Shown piece by piece: positions 10,538 through 27,250 of a DNA stretch of 64,000 nucleotides. The stretch's first letter is position 1. Each line of letters starts with the position of its first letter. Position numbers and translations under genes: made by a program. The stretch covers positions 22,375,294 through 22,439,293 of the forward strand of contig NC_063155.1 of assembly GCF_020921035.1 (NCBI RefSeq). Direction: 5' to 3'. This DNA is from Rhodamnia argentea (lineage: Eukaryota; Streptophyta; Magnoliopsida; Myrtales; Myrtaceae). The notes beneath the pieces were generated by a model. It was not told the origin of the DNA. It searched no databases and saw nothing but the letters and a program-made list of their open reading frames with translations.

Positions 10538-13500
10538 ATGGAGGCTCCGACGCCTGAAACCGAATCGAAGGACTTGAAAGCCCTCGCCTCGTTTTACTCG
10601 AGCTACGTCTGGAACCGGCTCTTCGGTTCCTCTCCTTCTCCCGGTTCCAGTTTTCTCGGGAAAATCTCCCGCCTGTACCGCCAGACTGCTCGCCCGAGGT
10701 CCCGCAGGCGCACGTCCCGTCTTCCTCTTCCGTTGCCTTCCAATTCAGCCGACTGCTCCGTGTAAGGCCTCTCTCTTCGTAGACGTTCTCTCCTTTGTCG
10801 AGAAAATGGGAGGACCTACGACTTTTAGGGAGCGATTGACAATGTAGCTTGTTGCAGTTTGTGCGGTCGATTCAGATGTTCGGTTTTGCAGGCCGTGTTG
10901 ATTGCGAACTGCAGGCGGTCAATGTGTCCGTGCCCTTCATTTTCAGTTGATCGTATGCTGTACGAGCCATCGTAATGATGTCTTAATGGGTAGAAAATAT
11001 ATTGGCCGTGAAAGTTGCATGGAGATTGAGCAAGTATCTAAAAATCTGCTGTAGTGGAGAATCGATTGCTTAATGTGGTTGATGTCTGTTGGAATTATAG
11101 TCGTGCCTAGTTTTGGTTCATGCTTCCAACCAGAGGTTCTTAGTTAGCTCTTGAATGGTGTAATGCAGGGTTTTAACAGAGGCATCTAGAGTTTACGATG
11201 TCCTGGAGGATATTATGGAACATGTATTATCGTATCTGCATGACATTCAGAAGCATTTGCAGTTTTGGCAAACGCGAGCTGAGGTTATTTAATTTTAGTT
11301 CATAGTTCTGGAATACAAGTTACATTTTGCCACCGTCCGGCCGTAGCGTTTGAGAGATGTCTTCTGATTTTTCCTTTCTGAATTCAGGGTTCTAATGGTC
11401 AAAAGATGTTCTTCATGATTTTTGAGAGAGGCCCTCTTGCTTTCGTAGATGAAACAGTTCGGTTGATACAACATTCTGTCACAGAGGGCTCTTCATTGCA
11501 ACACTTTTGCCACTCTGCATCAGCACACATATCTGAGAGGATAACCATTTTGACTTACTTGAGATGTTCGCTTGCTTCTTTTCTAGCCGAGGTTTGTGCG
11601 ATTCTTATTTTTAGCTTGTTTAGTTAATACTTTCTCGCGTAAAGTTCTGAACAGTCATAGCACATTGATAGCCATTAGCTGATCACTTAGCAGTTATGTA
11701 GTATGTGGCTAGCACACATTCTCTATTCTTCTTGACTTGATGTTGATCCTTTCCACCAATTAGATGATCTGTAACATATCTTTTTCATTAGTAGGTCGCG
11801 CTTGTTATCTTGTGTTAATTTGTAATATGACTACCAGAATAATTCCTCGAAGGAAATGGGCAATCTCACATGACCGATAGCGAGACCCTATAATTTCATG
11901 ACGTTGGCTATTGTTTACTATCCTTGGTTTGACAAGTTAACAGAATGAGGCCTAAACAGTATCATTGAAGTTCTTGTCTATCTCCTGTTTGAAAAAAGGA
12001 TACTTAATTAACTGGCCTCAATTGGGAACACTTGCGTTTGCTTTCTTCTAAAGTTTTTGTATTTGATAGTGATTTAGCAGTATATCAGATGCTAATATCG
12101 ACGCTGCATTTTAGTTGCTTTCCAATCTTGGCTGGCTTTAGTATGTATTTTTCCTGAGTGTAAAGGATGAAAATATCATTTTTCCGGGATTTCTCATTGC
12201 CTCCATCTATTACCTGTGTGAACTCAATATCTAGCTTGAGAAATGAAAATTTTGAATGCTTGGATGTTAATGAAGTATGGTTTCTCCCGGCTGAAAACAT
12301 AATTAGAATCAATATTGTGATATGAAGTCCTCATCTATTTATCAATTGAATGTGTCAACAATAGATCTGTTTGGATGTCTCAGGCTCTTAGCTATAAGAG
12401 GCTCGTCAAAATATCTAGGTAGAGAGGTGTAAATTCGCGTCTTGTCATCATACCAGAGCCACTTAGATCATTTTGCGTCATTTGTAAGATGGAAATCAGC
12501 ACAAATTTAACCAATAGAAAAAAGTCTTGAAAGATGTCAAAACACAGTCATACATGACATTTTGGTTCAAACGAATAGTTTGTGCCTCTGTAGGATATTC
12601 AGTGATTTTACAGCTTTTGCTGCCGTTGTTCATTAGATAGGTTGCTTTCGACATGCTTATTGTAATTGACCCAATATCCGTGCATAGCAATTTCCATGGA
12701 TGCAATGACTTATTTTTTAATTCGTCATAAGGGATTATAGGTCTATGTTGAAGTTGACAAAAGGGGAGAAGAATTGGTCAAAAGCCCGGAGAAGTCTTTG
12801 CCATCTTTATTGGTAGTTATGGACGGTTTATTTTCAAAGTTGGAGGAATCCATTGGCTCTTTGCCCCTGCATAATCAGGTGTGGCCTTCTTTTACTAACC
12901 CTTTCCTTCCCCGTCGTAGTTATCCTTGTCCTTCAGATCCTCTCTAGAAGTTACCCTGGAATTTTGCTTAGAGTTTCCCTTTGAAAACTACGGAAGCTGA
13001 TTCTCTTTTTATACCAATATATGAAAAAGCTTTCATGTCTTTTCTCATGCAGAATAATTCTTCTCCTGATGGAAGCTATTCTCACCGGCTTGCATTTTAT
13101 AGTTTGCCCACAGTAATTCAGGAGGGTTCTCAGTGGACAGATAGAGAAATTGGTGATGCTGTCAATTTGGTTTACCAGAACATACAGAAACTTGAGTCTT
13201 ACTTATCTTTTGAGGTAAGTCTTAGTTACTTTTTACACCAAGTAAACTTCTTATTACTTTACTAGAGACAATAGAGCTTTGCTGGTAACTCCATGTTAAA
13301 TATATTAATTTGAATTGAAGGAGGTATAGATGATGCGCTATAATAGTTTCATATTATTTACTTTTTTAATGTAGTGTACTACTGGCATATTCCTTGCCCT
13401 TGCAAAAGCAGTATGTTAAATTTCTTTTATTTGTAAAAAGAAGAAGGAAAGAAATAGTTGATACGGAGATGGATACTCGAAGCTTTTTGCAGTAAAATTT

Positions 13501-16500
13501 TCGATATTACTATTTTGGTTAGGTCTTAACAGTGCTCAGAGCAGTTCACTACCTCCCAAAGTCCTCTGTAGTTATTATTTTGCGGAAAACTGGCTAATTT
13601 ACTGACGTTTGATTGTTTTCTTGCCGACTGGAGCATTTCTCCCATGCGAGTAAATCTATTTTTCTTCCCTTAGGTGGCCAAGTACAAGATGCCCAGAAAA
13701 GTGACTCAGTACTGGATCAGCTATACATGTGGAGCTGTTGGATTTGCCGCCTGCTCTATGTGGCTGGTCAGGCACAGCAGCTTGATGGGAAGTTCCGATA
13801 TTAACAACTGGATTCGTGAAGCGAGGGACTCTACACTTAGCTTTTTCAATGATCATGTAGAGCAACCGGTATAGATCCATGTGCTTTTCTTGTTGGTTTA
13901 CGTATGTATTTAAATCAGTATACCATTGATATTAGGAATTTGAATTGCCTTCTGCAGATAGTTTTTCAATAAATATGAAGTAATGGAACTAATAATTAAT
14001 AACACCTCATCAGCTTCTGTCCATCAGAGACGAACTCTTTGAAACATTCAGGAAGAGACATGAAAGTGCGATGGAGCTTGAAGAAGTACATTTAACTGCC
14101 GAATCTCTCCATAGGTTAGTTTTTTGCTAATTCTTTTTTTCCCAACACGTAGAAGATTGCACATTAAAGTAAGAACTTGGTATTATATACTTCGGTTTTT
14201 TAGTTGTGGGAAGACTCCGGTGGACTTCAGATTCGGAGAATGCTTTGCATCTGGCTCTGTAGACATAACATAGGTATAGGTGAGGCAATGCCATTTTCCT
14301 TTCGATATACCTGTGAAACTACACATGCAACGGGAAGGGAAACAGACATTGAGAGGTAATACATATAGGGAGAAGAGAAGTGCATTGCTTCAAAGATGGC
14401 CTATACCTAAGCCCCAACAACAGAATGAGCAGCAATTCATGTAGATTGACTTGCTAAACCTGTTGCCATTCTATTTGAAAGGAATAATGGAAAGAAAATG
14501 GTGATACTACAGAAACCTACTATGTTTCTTAGCTTTTGGTTCCTGATTTGACTTCCAAATCGACTTTCCCCCCTTCATTCCTTCTTTCTTTTCTTTTAAC
14601 ATCTTCTATCATTAGCAGAATGTTGCAGGCTTTCAGTGAGCAGGCTGAGGGACAGAAGCTGCCAGAGGATGCATCTGATCAGCAAATGCTAGAAATAGTT
14701 ATGGCCAGGTATATGGTTAGTAAAAGAGTACTTAAAGGGATGCCAGGCTTTAGACATTGCAGTTAAAATTTCACAAGTGTGAGGTCTTAAACTGCTACTC
14801 TGTGGATTAATATCTACTTGACAGAGCTCTCAACTACTTGTGTATATGCTGTTATTTTGATACTTTCCCTTTGGCTGATAAGCTCACGAAATTCCAAATC
14901 CCATTGTTCATCTCTTTATTGTAGATATGAGAAGGAACTGATGCATCCTGTGAAGAATCTTCTCAGCGGAGAGCTTGCCCGTGCTTTGCTCATTCAGGTA
15001 GTACAGAAAATGCTTAGTGGTTTTGCTTTTCTGGATATTGAGATGTGAGTTCTTTTGTATGGTACCCTTGGAGTCAAATCAGGTGACCGTGCCATTTATT
15101 TTTGTGGCTGCAGGTCCAGAAGCTTAAACTGGATATTGAAACGTGAGTTCTTTTGTATGGTACTTTTGGCCAGTCGATAGTTATCAGCTTCTAATTCTCC
15201 CACTTTCTCTTACTACTTTAGTCTCGTGATTTCCTGTCGTCATCAGGGCAATGCTTGAGCTTAACCAGATACTTAGAGCAAATGAAATCAACTTTGCAAT
15301 ACTAGCTGCCTTGCCAGCATTTTTCCTGTCTCTTATTCTGCTGATGATAATGAGAGCTTGGCTAAAACAGGTGAGATGGCCATGTGGTGTGATTTCACAA
15401 GTAAGAAATGTGCTTTTCATTTCACTTTGATTATGATATAGTACTTACTAGCTGTGAGAGTTGGTTTGCTATTCATGCAATGGTGAGCGCTGATTATATA
15501 TCTCACTGTGTGGCATTCGGATTACATAGTTGGCATATTGTTTTCTAGCTGCACTTTGACCAATGAGAGCAACTAGAAACATATTGCAACTTCTCGAAAT
15601 TACTGCATCATGTATAAAGACAAGTTAGGTAGTTGCTCCAATCTTAATTTAGTTCAATTATATGTAGTTGCAAAAATATTTTTGTTCCGGCATGCATGCA
15701 CTCCGTAAAAGGATTTTTGCTGCATGTTCATCTACTGAAAATTTCCTGAGATAAAGATAATGCTGTAATAGCACTTCGATGTGGTGTATGCGAGACTTGT
15801 GTATGCTATGGCCTCTAAAACCTCCTCTATTTTTCTTAGCTGTTTGAGCATCTGTGTTGGATGCTGATTTTCTATTTAACCATTTATTTTCCAGGGCACT
15901 TTTACTGTTTTCTCATGTCTTGTTTGCTATTCCGTGTATATGTGAAAGAAAAGGATGGTGTCAGGACTCACCCATTAGATAGAGGTGTCGTGTTCTGTGC
16001 TTGTGTCCACTGTCCGCTGTGTGTTTGTGTAATTGTTAGAACTTTTTCTATTTTTATCCAGGATACTAAAGCTGAAGGTAGAGGAAGAGTTGCTCGTCTG
16101 CAAAGGAGGTTACTTTTGGTGGAGATTGAGAAACGAATCATGCAGTACCAGAATTTCATCAACCAAGGACTGGTAAGGCTCTATTCTTCATACGTACTTG
16201 CCACCTGTATCAGCTACATGAAAAGTTCCACGATAAGAACCAGTTGGATCTTATTATGTTCATCAGATTGAATGGAGTGCATATTGCATATTTTCTGTCC
16301 TTTTTGTGAAAGAGATGCATCTGTTATAACCAGTTGGATCTTAGGGACTACAGTATCAAAAAAGTATGAAAGTTTCAACTACTGGAATTATTATCAGTGG
16401 CAATGATAGTGTCCATGGTAATATTTTTAGTTGCTGGTCCGTTTTGTTCCCTTGGTTCCTCTTTTACACAGCAGAATGAGGAAAATGCTCTAAGTTTCTT

Positions 16501-17496
16501 CTAAGGCGTCAGTGCCAGTGGTTAGATAGATTGAGCTTGTTAGTTCTCTACGAAGTAGGAGCGCACCAACATTATGTTCTTCATGGTTTTATAATGCTTC
16601 GCACTAGATCTCGCTTCTAATATTGGAGAAGTGTTTATGTTGCTATAGATGCAGTGAAAAGTAAGTTCATCTTTCATGCCTTCGCGATGGGGAAGAAAAC
16701 CGCAATTTATACACTGATACTTATTCTATCAAGAGAGTGAGAGAGAGACATTCGGTATAATTTGTTCTCTGCCCATCGAAAAGGTACTGATTTTATGCAT
16801 GTGCAGGAAAATGATGCACGGTGCATGTATGGTTTGATGTTGTACAGTCTAGATCGCCTATACCTTGCTGTTGAGAGGCATGCAAGAGCAACTGGGGAAT
16901 GGCCGTGGTTAGTTGTTAATTTACTTTTGCTTACAAATATATGTTCTCTAACTACTCATAGTCCCAATGGTTAGCCCAGGCATGTAGTAGTCAGTACCTG
17001 CATGCAATGCTATGTACATTCATCGGTTTGTACTTGTGTTGAGAGCACTTTAAGCAGAGTGCATGGCTTGGAATCTGTCTCACAATCCCAAATCGTACAT
17101 GTCCGACATTTAGTGTGGTTTTGTTGAGCTTGATAATCTTCTGGTTGGGACGAGAAAATTTTATTGTCCTCCGATTCAGATTCTTTCTTGCTTAAGTATA
17201 TCTAACACTACTGTGTTACAAATATACTGTGGCTAGTGAATGAGTTGACAAATATAGGTTGGATGCCGATAATTTGGTATGGTGTGACTATCGTAATGAG
17301 AGATAAATTGCCAGCCCTAATCTAGAGAGTGAAACTTTTATCTGCAAGAGCATGCTAATATTGCGAGTTGAGCAGGTTGAGGCAAGATATCATCGACTTG
17401 GCAAAGCCTGGCCTTCAGACGACGTACAAGTTCAAAGTGACATCAAGGATGGCGCGGATGTATGACTGCCTGCTCCCTTCACCAAAACGACAGTAG
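10538..17496 (+). CDS. DGS1: DGD1 SUPPRESSOR 1-like protein with NCA2 domain, 14 exons
   Basis: Exons: 10538-10761, 11169-11283, 11388-11591, 12741-12878, 13053-13214, 13674-13868, 14014-14114, 14619-14708, 14925-14997, 15114-15142, 15247-15370, 16062-16172, 16807-16907, 17376-17496. All junctions are GT-AG and in phase, giving 595 residues, close to the Arabidopsis protein. DGS1 is a mitochondrial outer-membrane protein tied to galactolipid remodelling; its C-terminal half is related to yeast NCA2 (nuclear control of ATPase). The sequence shows a basic, Ser/Pro-rich N terminus and helical segments. It has a hydrophobic stretch at about 293-313 (WISYTCGAVGFAACSMWLV) and a strong one at about 458-482 (FAILAALPAFFLSLILLMIM). 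The conserved C-terminal end follows (MYGLMLYSLDRLYLAVERHA). Exon 10 is only 29 nt, and intron 9 contains a near-copy of its end (see findings). The start has no upstream in-frame rival. Confidence 0.92.
15031..15169 (+). repeat. Local duplication of the end of a short exon and its donor site
   Basis: The 41 bases at 15031-15071 and at 15129-15169 match except at a few positions. Each contains CTGGATATTGA followed by a GTGAGTTCTTTTGTATGG donor region. The second copy is the real end of the 29-nt DGS1 exon 10. The first lies in intron 9. Confidence 0.8.
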
Positions 17497-18825
17497 CATG
17501 TTGGAGCGTTTCACTGACCCGAAACTTTTTGAAGGGCTTGACCATTTTATTTTCACACAGGATAAAGGCGGGAGGCAAGTGTATTGATTCTTGTTTTGCT
17601 AATTGTAGGAAGAGAAAAGTGATTCGCTCTTCATTAGTTCCTTGCCTTAAATGTGGGGAACTTCTTTTTCTTTGTTTGCTTAGAATGTGTTGAACTTCGT
17701 TGACAGAGATACGATGTCCCTGTACTGGCGTGGTTCACGGTAAATTGTGTGACATCGGCTAAGGGACAATTCGCAAGTGGAGCAAGACTTAATGCGATGC
17801 TACGTTCCTTGTGTTCTTTTCTCCTAATACTGTTCTCTTCACTACAATCTGAATGCATTACACGTCCTCATTAGATGTCATCCCTGACGGGCATTTTGTC
17901 CGATGTGCTTGAGCAAGGACTGATCGGCAGTGTCCCAAGGTGTCTGGCCGATTGGACGAGCATCGTAACAGCAACGAATTGCATGTGGCATGTTGTTCGC
18001 TTCCACGGAGAATGATATCACTCTCTTTAAGCGGGGTATTTGACGATTAGATTGCAAGCACGACTACCTCGAGCGTAATTTTCTTTATCCACAACAAAAA
18101 TGTGTGAATCGTGAGGACCATTTTCAGAAGCCAGAACTTGCGCTGATCCCATCACGTGCGCCACTTAAGTTGACATCAAAAGATAATCTCATCCAAAATC
18201 TCGGTAGTAAGTCACGTTGTTATTTAATAATTTAATCATTTTAATGGTGATAATAGTATTTCATGATACCGGAATATGAAGTCATGATGACCGACGTTGA
18301 TATTTGACTTTGTTCGCGTGAGGTAGATAATACTGCGCCTCTGAAATTTTATGGCTTCATATTAGTAGCTCAAAACTTGGTCGATTGTGCTCAACTATGT
18401 TTCTCTTGATTATAAACAGTCACTCTAGTCGAACATATTAGATACACAGTTTTCACCATAGTAAAGTTCGTCATTCTGATAAAATGTGGATAAATATGAG
18501 GATTATAATTGACCCGGTCGGATTCGGGAGCCTACAAGAGGGGAAACAACTGAATTCTACTCAAATCAAATAATCGAACCTCTCGTCGGACTCGATACAA
18601 CCTTAGCAAGTTAGAGGGAGACTCGAAAAGAGGCCCAACCGGCCCAGAAAGCAGGGGTTGCCCACCCGAATGGCGTCGCCCCGCCGCTCGCGCTTTTCAG
18701 TCCCTCAAACTGAGCGAAGTAGCGAGCGAACTCTCCCAAACAATATAACTTTCTAATCCTCTCGATCGAAGCTCCGGTTTGATCGGTGTTGATTTTCTTG
18801 ACTGGGGTTTGAAGCGGAGACAAAG
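17497..18825. other. Intergenic between DGS1 and bL20m genes
   Basis: This holds the DGS1 3' region and the bL20m promoter and leader. No transposon boundary or RNA gene is recognised. A 46-codon open stretch at 17875-18015 faintly resembles a leucine-rich-repeat fragment but is too short to support. Confidence 0.4.
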
Positions 18826-20498
18826 ATGAACAAAGCGAAGGTGTTCAAGCTAGCGAAAGGTTTCAGAGGGAGGGCGAAGAACTGCATCCGGATCGCGAGG
18901 GAGAGGGTGGAGAAGGCGTTGCAGTACTCTTACCGAGACCGCCGCAACAAGAAGCGCGACATGCGTTCCCTCTGGATTCAGCGCATCAATGCCGGCACTC
19001 GCATCCACTCCGTACGTTCTCTGAACCAACCCCCCCTTTTTCCTTTCCACCACACCCTCTCTCTCATGTCGCTCCCTCGGTTGTGGAGGTCATCGATGAG
19101 AAGCTTTGTTGCCGGTGAATGTGGTTTCGCTTATTTGCTGAGGTCTGTTTGCTTGCCAACGTGGAGTTTTGGGATTTCTTATCGTAGAAATGAGTTTGCA
19201 GCGTGGGGAGTTGTTGTGAGAGTTATGAGCTTGACTTGGGAGTTGCTGTTGTTTGTCCAGCAAGTGCTCGATAAAACGACGCTGAAGCTTGAATTGCTTC
19301 GAACTCGCAAGTTTTATGGAGTTTGTAAAGCCCATCGCCCCCCAAGATCCTGAAAAATTGGCCAGTCTTTCACCTGCGAGCTGTTCTTGTTTTTGGGTTT
19401 CTGTTTATTGGTGTTTCCGATGGTAGTTTTCCTCAAGTTCTTCACACCTGACCCGATATTGCAGCTATCTTTTGTTTTCGAGAATTGTGTGATCTCAAAT
19501 TCATAGAATGTGAATACGATGATTTGACTCCATCCTCCTACCTGTTCTATGAAGAATAAGAGTGCATTCAGTCGTGCTTCTCCAAACTAGAACTACCAAT
19601 GGGTTGTAGTATGAATACATGGTGGTTTTCGTATATGTTGCTCCGTAATTTTCAAGAGCCCATTTGGTCTGACCTTTATCTTGGATGTGTTGTTCCACTT
19701 GCTGCCTAAGTCCGATTTTCCAGTTTTGACTTTTTTATTTCTTTGTAGCCTGCTGGATATAAGCACTCGGCGGTCCTTTTTTAACTTTAGAAGTAGTCAA
19801 GATTTTCGATTTTGAACCTTCCATCCATTTGCTAATGTACAGAATCGCCAGTAGTTTGAGTTTCTTGCCAAAGCAATGTCCCTCTCCCTTTCTTTAGAAC
19901 CCAAAAGCCCCTCAATAATACGGTTTCCTTCTAAAAGTAGGATGGTTAGTTATTCCTCTCTCGGTCCCAATCTGATGGATATTCCTGGTAGAGAACTAAG
20001 CCAGTTCATCCTTATGATCGTACCCCTTTCTATTACTTCTAAAACGAAATCGTGATGCTTTTCTGAAACCTAGAAATGGCAATGAGTCCTATTCAGGAAC
20101 TTGTGAATGAGGTGATAAAATTCGGGGCATACTATTATTCGATGTTACCCTAGGTTTTTTAAGTCTCCGATCTTGTCACTTTTCTTATGGACATGGGACT
20201 GGAGTGTTTAGTATGCTTGTGGATTTTGTGCTTAGGCGCTATAGCTTGTGACTTCTATCTGTGTCCTTTTATGTATGGCTGAAATACTCCTTTTGTTTTG
20301 TTTCAGGTCAACTATGGCAACTTCATGCATGGACTAATGAAGGAGAACATTCAACTGAACAGAAAGGTCCTATCGGAGATCTCAATGCACGAACCACATA
20401 GTTTTAAGGCGCTCGTGGACATTTCTCGTAATGCCTTCCCTGGAAACAAGAATGTGGTTCATGCACCTAGGAAAGTGGCCATGCCACTTAGTGTCTAA
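18826..20498 (+). CDS. Mitochondrial large-subunit ribosomal protein bL20m, two exons
   Basis: Exon 1 is 18826-19011 and exon 2 is 20307-20498; the intron is 1,295 nt, GT-AG, phase 0. The product is 125 residues. bL20 binds 23S-type rRNA early in large-subunit assembly and stays in the mature subunit. The N-terminal half is the typical basic helix: [20 protein letters not shown], then [20 protein letters not shown] and [10 protein letters not shown]. The second exon gives [24 protein letters not shown], the conserved C-terminal domain, and a short divergent tail. Plants encode the chloroplast L20 in the plastome; this nuclear, intron-bearing version matches the mitochondrial form. No cleavable presequence is obvious, as in homologues, which begin directly with the basic helix. 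It sits on the same strand about 1.3 kb after DGS1, with its own leader. Confidence 0.93.
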
Positions 20499-22250
20499 TA
20501 GTTGACTTGACCTTCCTGTCTTGCTCTCGGTCTCATGGAAACCAAGTGCTTGTTGTTCCTGATGCACCCTTTTGGGGCCAACAGCGATGGGAATAAGTTA
20601 TCAAGTTTGTTTTTATATCTTCTTGCCGGGGCTCCTCCTCTCTCTTGCTTGAATCTCATAGGAAAAGATTCTTTGGTGATCCTTCCCATACATATGAAAC
20701 ATTTCCCTCTGTACTGGTGCTCATTACTCTTTTGCTGGATGTGCATGCAAAGATTATGCCCATATCCATGGAGGTGAAACCAAGCAGATGATATAACTGT
20801 TCTCTATTTTTCTCTTTTTTTTTTTTTTTGGGGTACTTGTCTAGTGTGACAGTTCAATAAGAGAAAATAAGAGGTTTTGTTTATCTCCCTTTTTCATGAT
20901 AGGACGTCTGGTATGGGGTGAGGCTTTAGTTTATGTTCTTATGGAAGACGGAGAAGAGTTCACTTCCTGGTGTCTGTTATTTCGTGAGTTCAATTAGCCG
21001 TCGCCTCTTCGCTTTGTTGTTCATGCCGGCCACTTGATAACCTGTTGCAACTGTTGCAGGCATATTACTCTTCTGTATGTTTGAATTCAGACTGGAAAAA
21101 GCGCCCGGGTGAATTTGGAAATTTCATGATAGAGCTAGGAGTTTCGATGTCAAACTTAGATCAGATGGAAATCCAGGAGTGTTGGGGCCCGATTCATTTC
21201 TAGCTCATTTGCTTCGAAGTTGTGGCTTCGTATCACGAGTACATATTTTAGAAGTTCAATTTTTTATATTTTCTGTGACGTAGATGAGGAGGTTCATTCA
21301 GAGTGCGATTGTTCCCTCGTGAAAATCATTTTCAAAGAAAATTGTTGGTTTTCATTTGTTTAATGATTTAGGAAAGTAATTTCCTTGCTAGAAGGCGAAA
21401 TTGTTTTCTTCCAATTTAATCAATTAGTTTTTCATCATCAAAACACTAAAATTTTTTGTATATATATACACTCACGCACATAGATATGTGTGTGTTTGTA
21501 TGCGCACATAGGTAATGATACTAATGGTACTTGTCGAAATCTCTTGATGCGTCCCGATTGTTCGGTTTAATGTGTTACCAATCATTATATTGGTACAATT
21601 GCATCCTCACATTTTATTTATTTGTTACATTGAGTTAGTCTTTGGATTGTTGTTTTATTTTTCTCGCACAACTGCCAGAGTTAGATTACATCACAATATT
21701 AACATCCAAATATATCACGTTAATTATGCAATGCAAAACATTGAAGGTATGAAATTCTTATATACGAAAATATATCCTTGTTTCCATGTTTGTGACCAAT
21801 TCAAAATGTAAATTAACACGCCATGTTAACACGAGAAACATCTTAAATTGCTTAGCTAAACGAATCTAAATGTTTCATGAATAGATAAAGAAAAAGTCAA
21901 TTCATACTTGACATAACTATTAATCACTAAGATTAAGTCTATATGAACACATTAATGCGTATAGTGTGTACGTCTGGTCAATTGGTCATGTAAAAAATAA
22001 CTAGCTAAGATTTTATCTTATCAAAAAGTGCACTCCCAATTTTCACGAATCCACCGCAAACGAATCCTCATCATCAAAACACAAAATCCTGACTCCTTTG
22101 CTCAGCCGCCAGAGCTAGCTAGTAGCGTGCTGCGATCTTCGACTGCGCCCACTTCTTCCCCGTGTCCCCGTCTCGTTCTCATCATCTCTCTCTGTGACTC
22201 GCTTTTCTCGCTCGGTAGCGTTTTTCGCGCGAGAGAAGACGACGACGACC
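20499..22250. other. Intergenic upstream of NFS2
   Basis: This contains the 3' region of bL20m (with a T-run near 20810-20830), AT-rich DNA, a TA/TG-rich simple stretch near 21460-21510, and the NFS2 leader from about 22100. No other gene, RNA gene or clear transposon end was found. Confidence 0.4.
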
Positions 22251-25826
<3,576 letters not shown>

Positions 25827-26299
25827 AAGGTGCCTCCCTATGTTATTTTTAGGGACGTGTGCATAAATATGTGGATCTCGGAGCTAGATGGATAAAGAGG
25901 AGTCGAGATGGTTTTAGATATAAACTTCTTCAATCAAAGTGCTTGCTTCAGGAATTCTCCGGGGAATACTCTGCTTCTAAGTTGATAAAAACCTAAATTG
26001 TACCCATTGTAAAATAGTATCGGCTGTGTTTTTAAGTTTTGGTAACTTGATTCATGTAAAAATCCTAGTTGATGCTTCGGGAGCATGCATGTGGTGGTGG
26101 GTGGTCGATTGTCTAGCCCTGTGCATTGAAGCTGTAAGTTAATTGGATGGTAGCATAATGTCGACAGTTTCTAGGCAGAATTTCAGAAGAAAATATGGTA
26201 AAGTTCCAAGCAAAAAAAAGTTGTATTTTTGGTTCTCCTCTGCCGTGTACAAAACCGAAAAGTCTGCCCTTTTTGTGCCTGGAAAATTACGGCGGCAGG

Positions 26300-27250
26300 G
26301 ATCATTCTTGCGCGGGCCCCGCCCAACTCTTAGGGCCTTTAAATTGGGCTAGACCTTAACTGGGGCCTGGGCTGGCCCGGCCAATCAAGGCCTAGTGGCC
26401 AACTCATTGTGCCTAACAAGGGCATGGACAGCCACAGTAATGGGCATCTACTCTTTGGGGGCTAAGGCCCAATGCCAACAGTAAATGGGCCTGGATAGCC
26501 TCAAATTGGTCCATAAGTTGGGCCACGCCAGACCTTGCCTAATTCGAATCAAATTTGGCCCAGTATCTACCTCAAATGGGCCTTAAATTTGGCCACGTTG
26601 GACACTCCTGGTGTGACCCAATAGCAACCCTAAATAGGCCTGGAGCCTACAGTGGCTAAGGCCCAACAAGGCACACGTTTTTGGGCTAAAGTTGGCCCAG
26701 TGTGGATAATGATGTGCCCCGGTTGGCCCAACAGCGTCTTCAAATGGGCCTTAAGTTGGGTCAAATCTGGGATGGCCCAAATCTTTGATCTAAATTTGGC
26801 CCAACCCAGTGGGGTTTATGATGGGCCTGGATTGGGACAATATGAACCTTAATTAACGTTTTTGGTCGGAAATTGAGCCTTAACTTGGGTAGGGCCTGGC
26901 CCAACTCTTTGGGTTGGGGTGGGCCTATGTTATGGACTATTTTGGGCCTTGAGTTGTGCCTGGCCTAGCCCAGTATTGGGCCTTAACTTTTACGGCAAAT
27001 ATTTGAGCGTTTTTGGTCAAATATAATTGGCTTAACTTGGGCCATTTTTTCCAAATAGGCGTGGCCCGTCCCGCTGTTTGGACAACAGAATGTCTTGGGC
27101 TTATGGTTTCGCAGTTTTTATGGGCTGGAAACCCAAATAGGGCCGAGGTCCACAATTAAATCCATGATAGCCAACATTTTACCAAGAATTGAACGACCCA
27201 CGTAGGCTTTTCCTGACCCATCTATTTGGGCCTGAAAGTTTTAATGTTTG
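26300..27250. repeat. GGCC/TGGGCC-word-rich degenerate minisatellite-like region
   Basis: About 950 bases contain well over twenty GGCC cores, mostly as TTGGGCC, GGCCCAA, GGGCCTTAA and GGGCCTGG, spaced irregularly by 15-50 bases with AT-rich filler. The words occur in both orientations. No exact period is visible, so this is a degenerate array or word-enriched stretch. It lies 0.5 kb after the NFS2 stop. Confidence 0.6.

Noticed and set aside
17875-18015. 46-codon frame with a leucine-rich-repeat-like phrase (GLIGSVPRCLADW)
   Set aside because: It is too short, has no neighbouring repeats and no splice partner. It could be a relic, but that cannot be supported.
22194-22250. Upstream in-frame Met for NFS2
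   Set aside because: It would add a basic and acidic stretch before a normal transit peptide; the ATG at 22251 has a better context (GACCATGGC).
26300-27250. CRISPR-like or satellite array in the GGCC-rich stretch
   Set aside because: There are no equal-length repeats or regular spacers; spacing is irregular and orientation is mixed. The organism is a plant.
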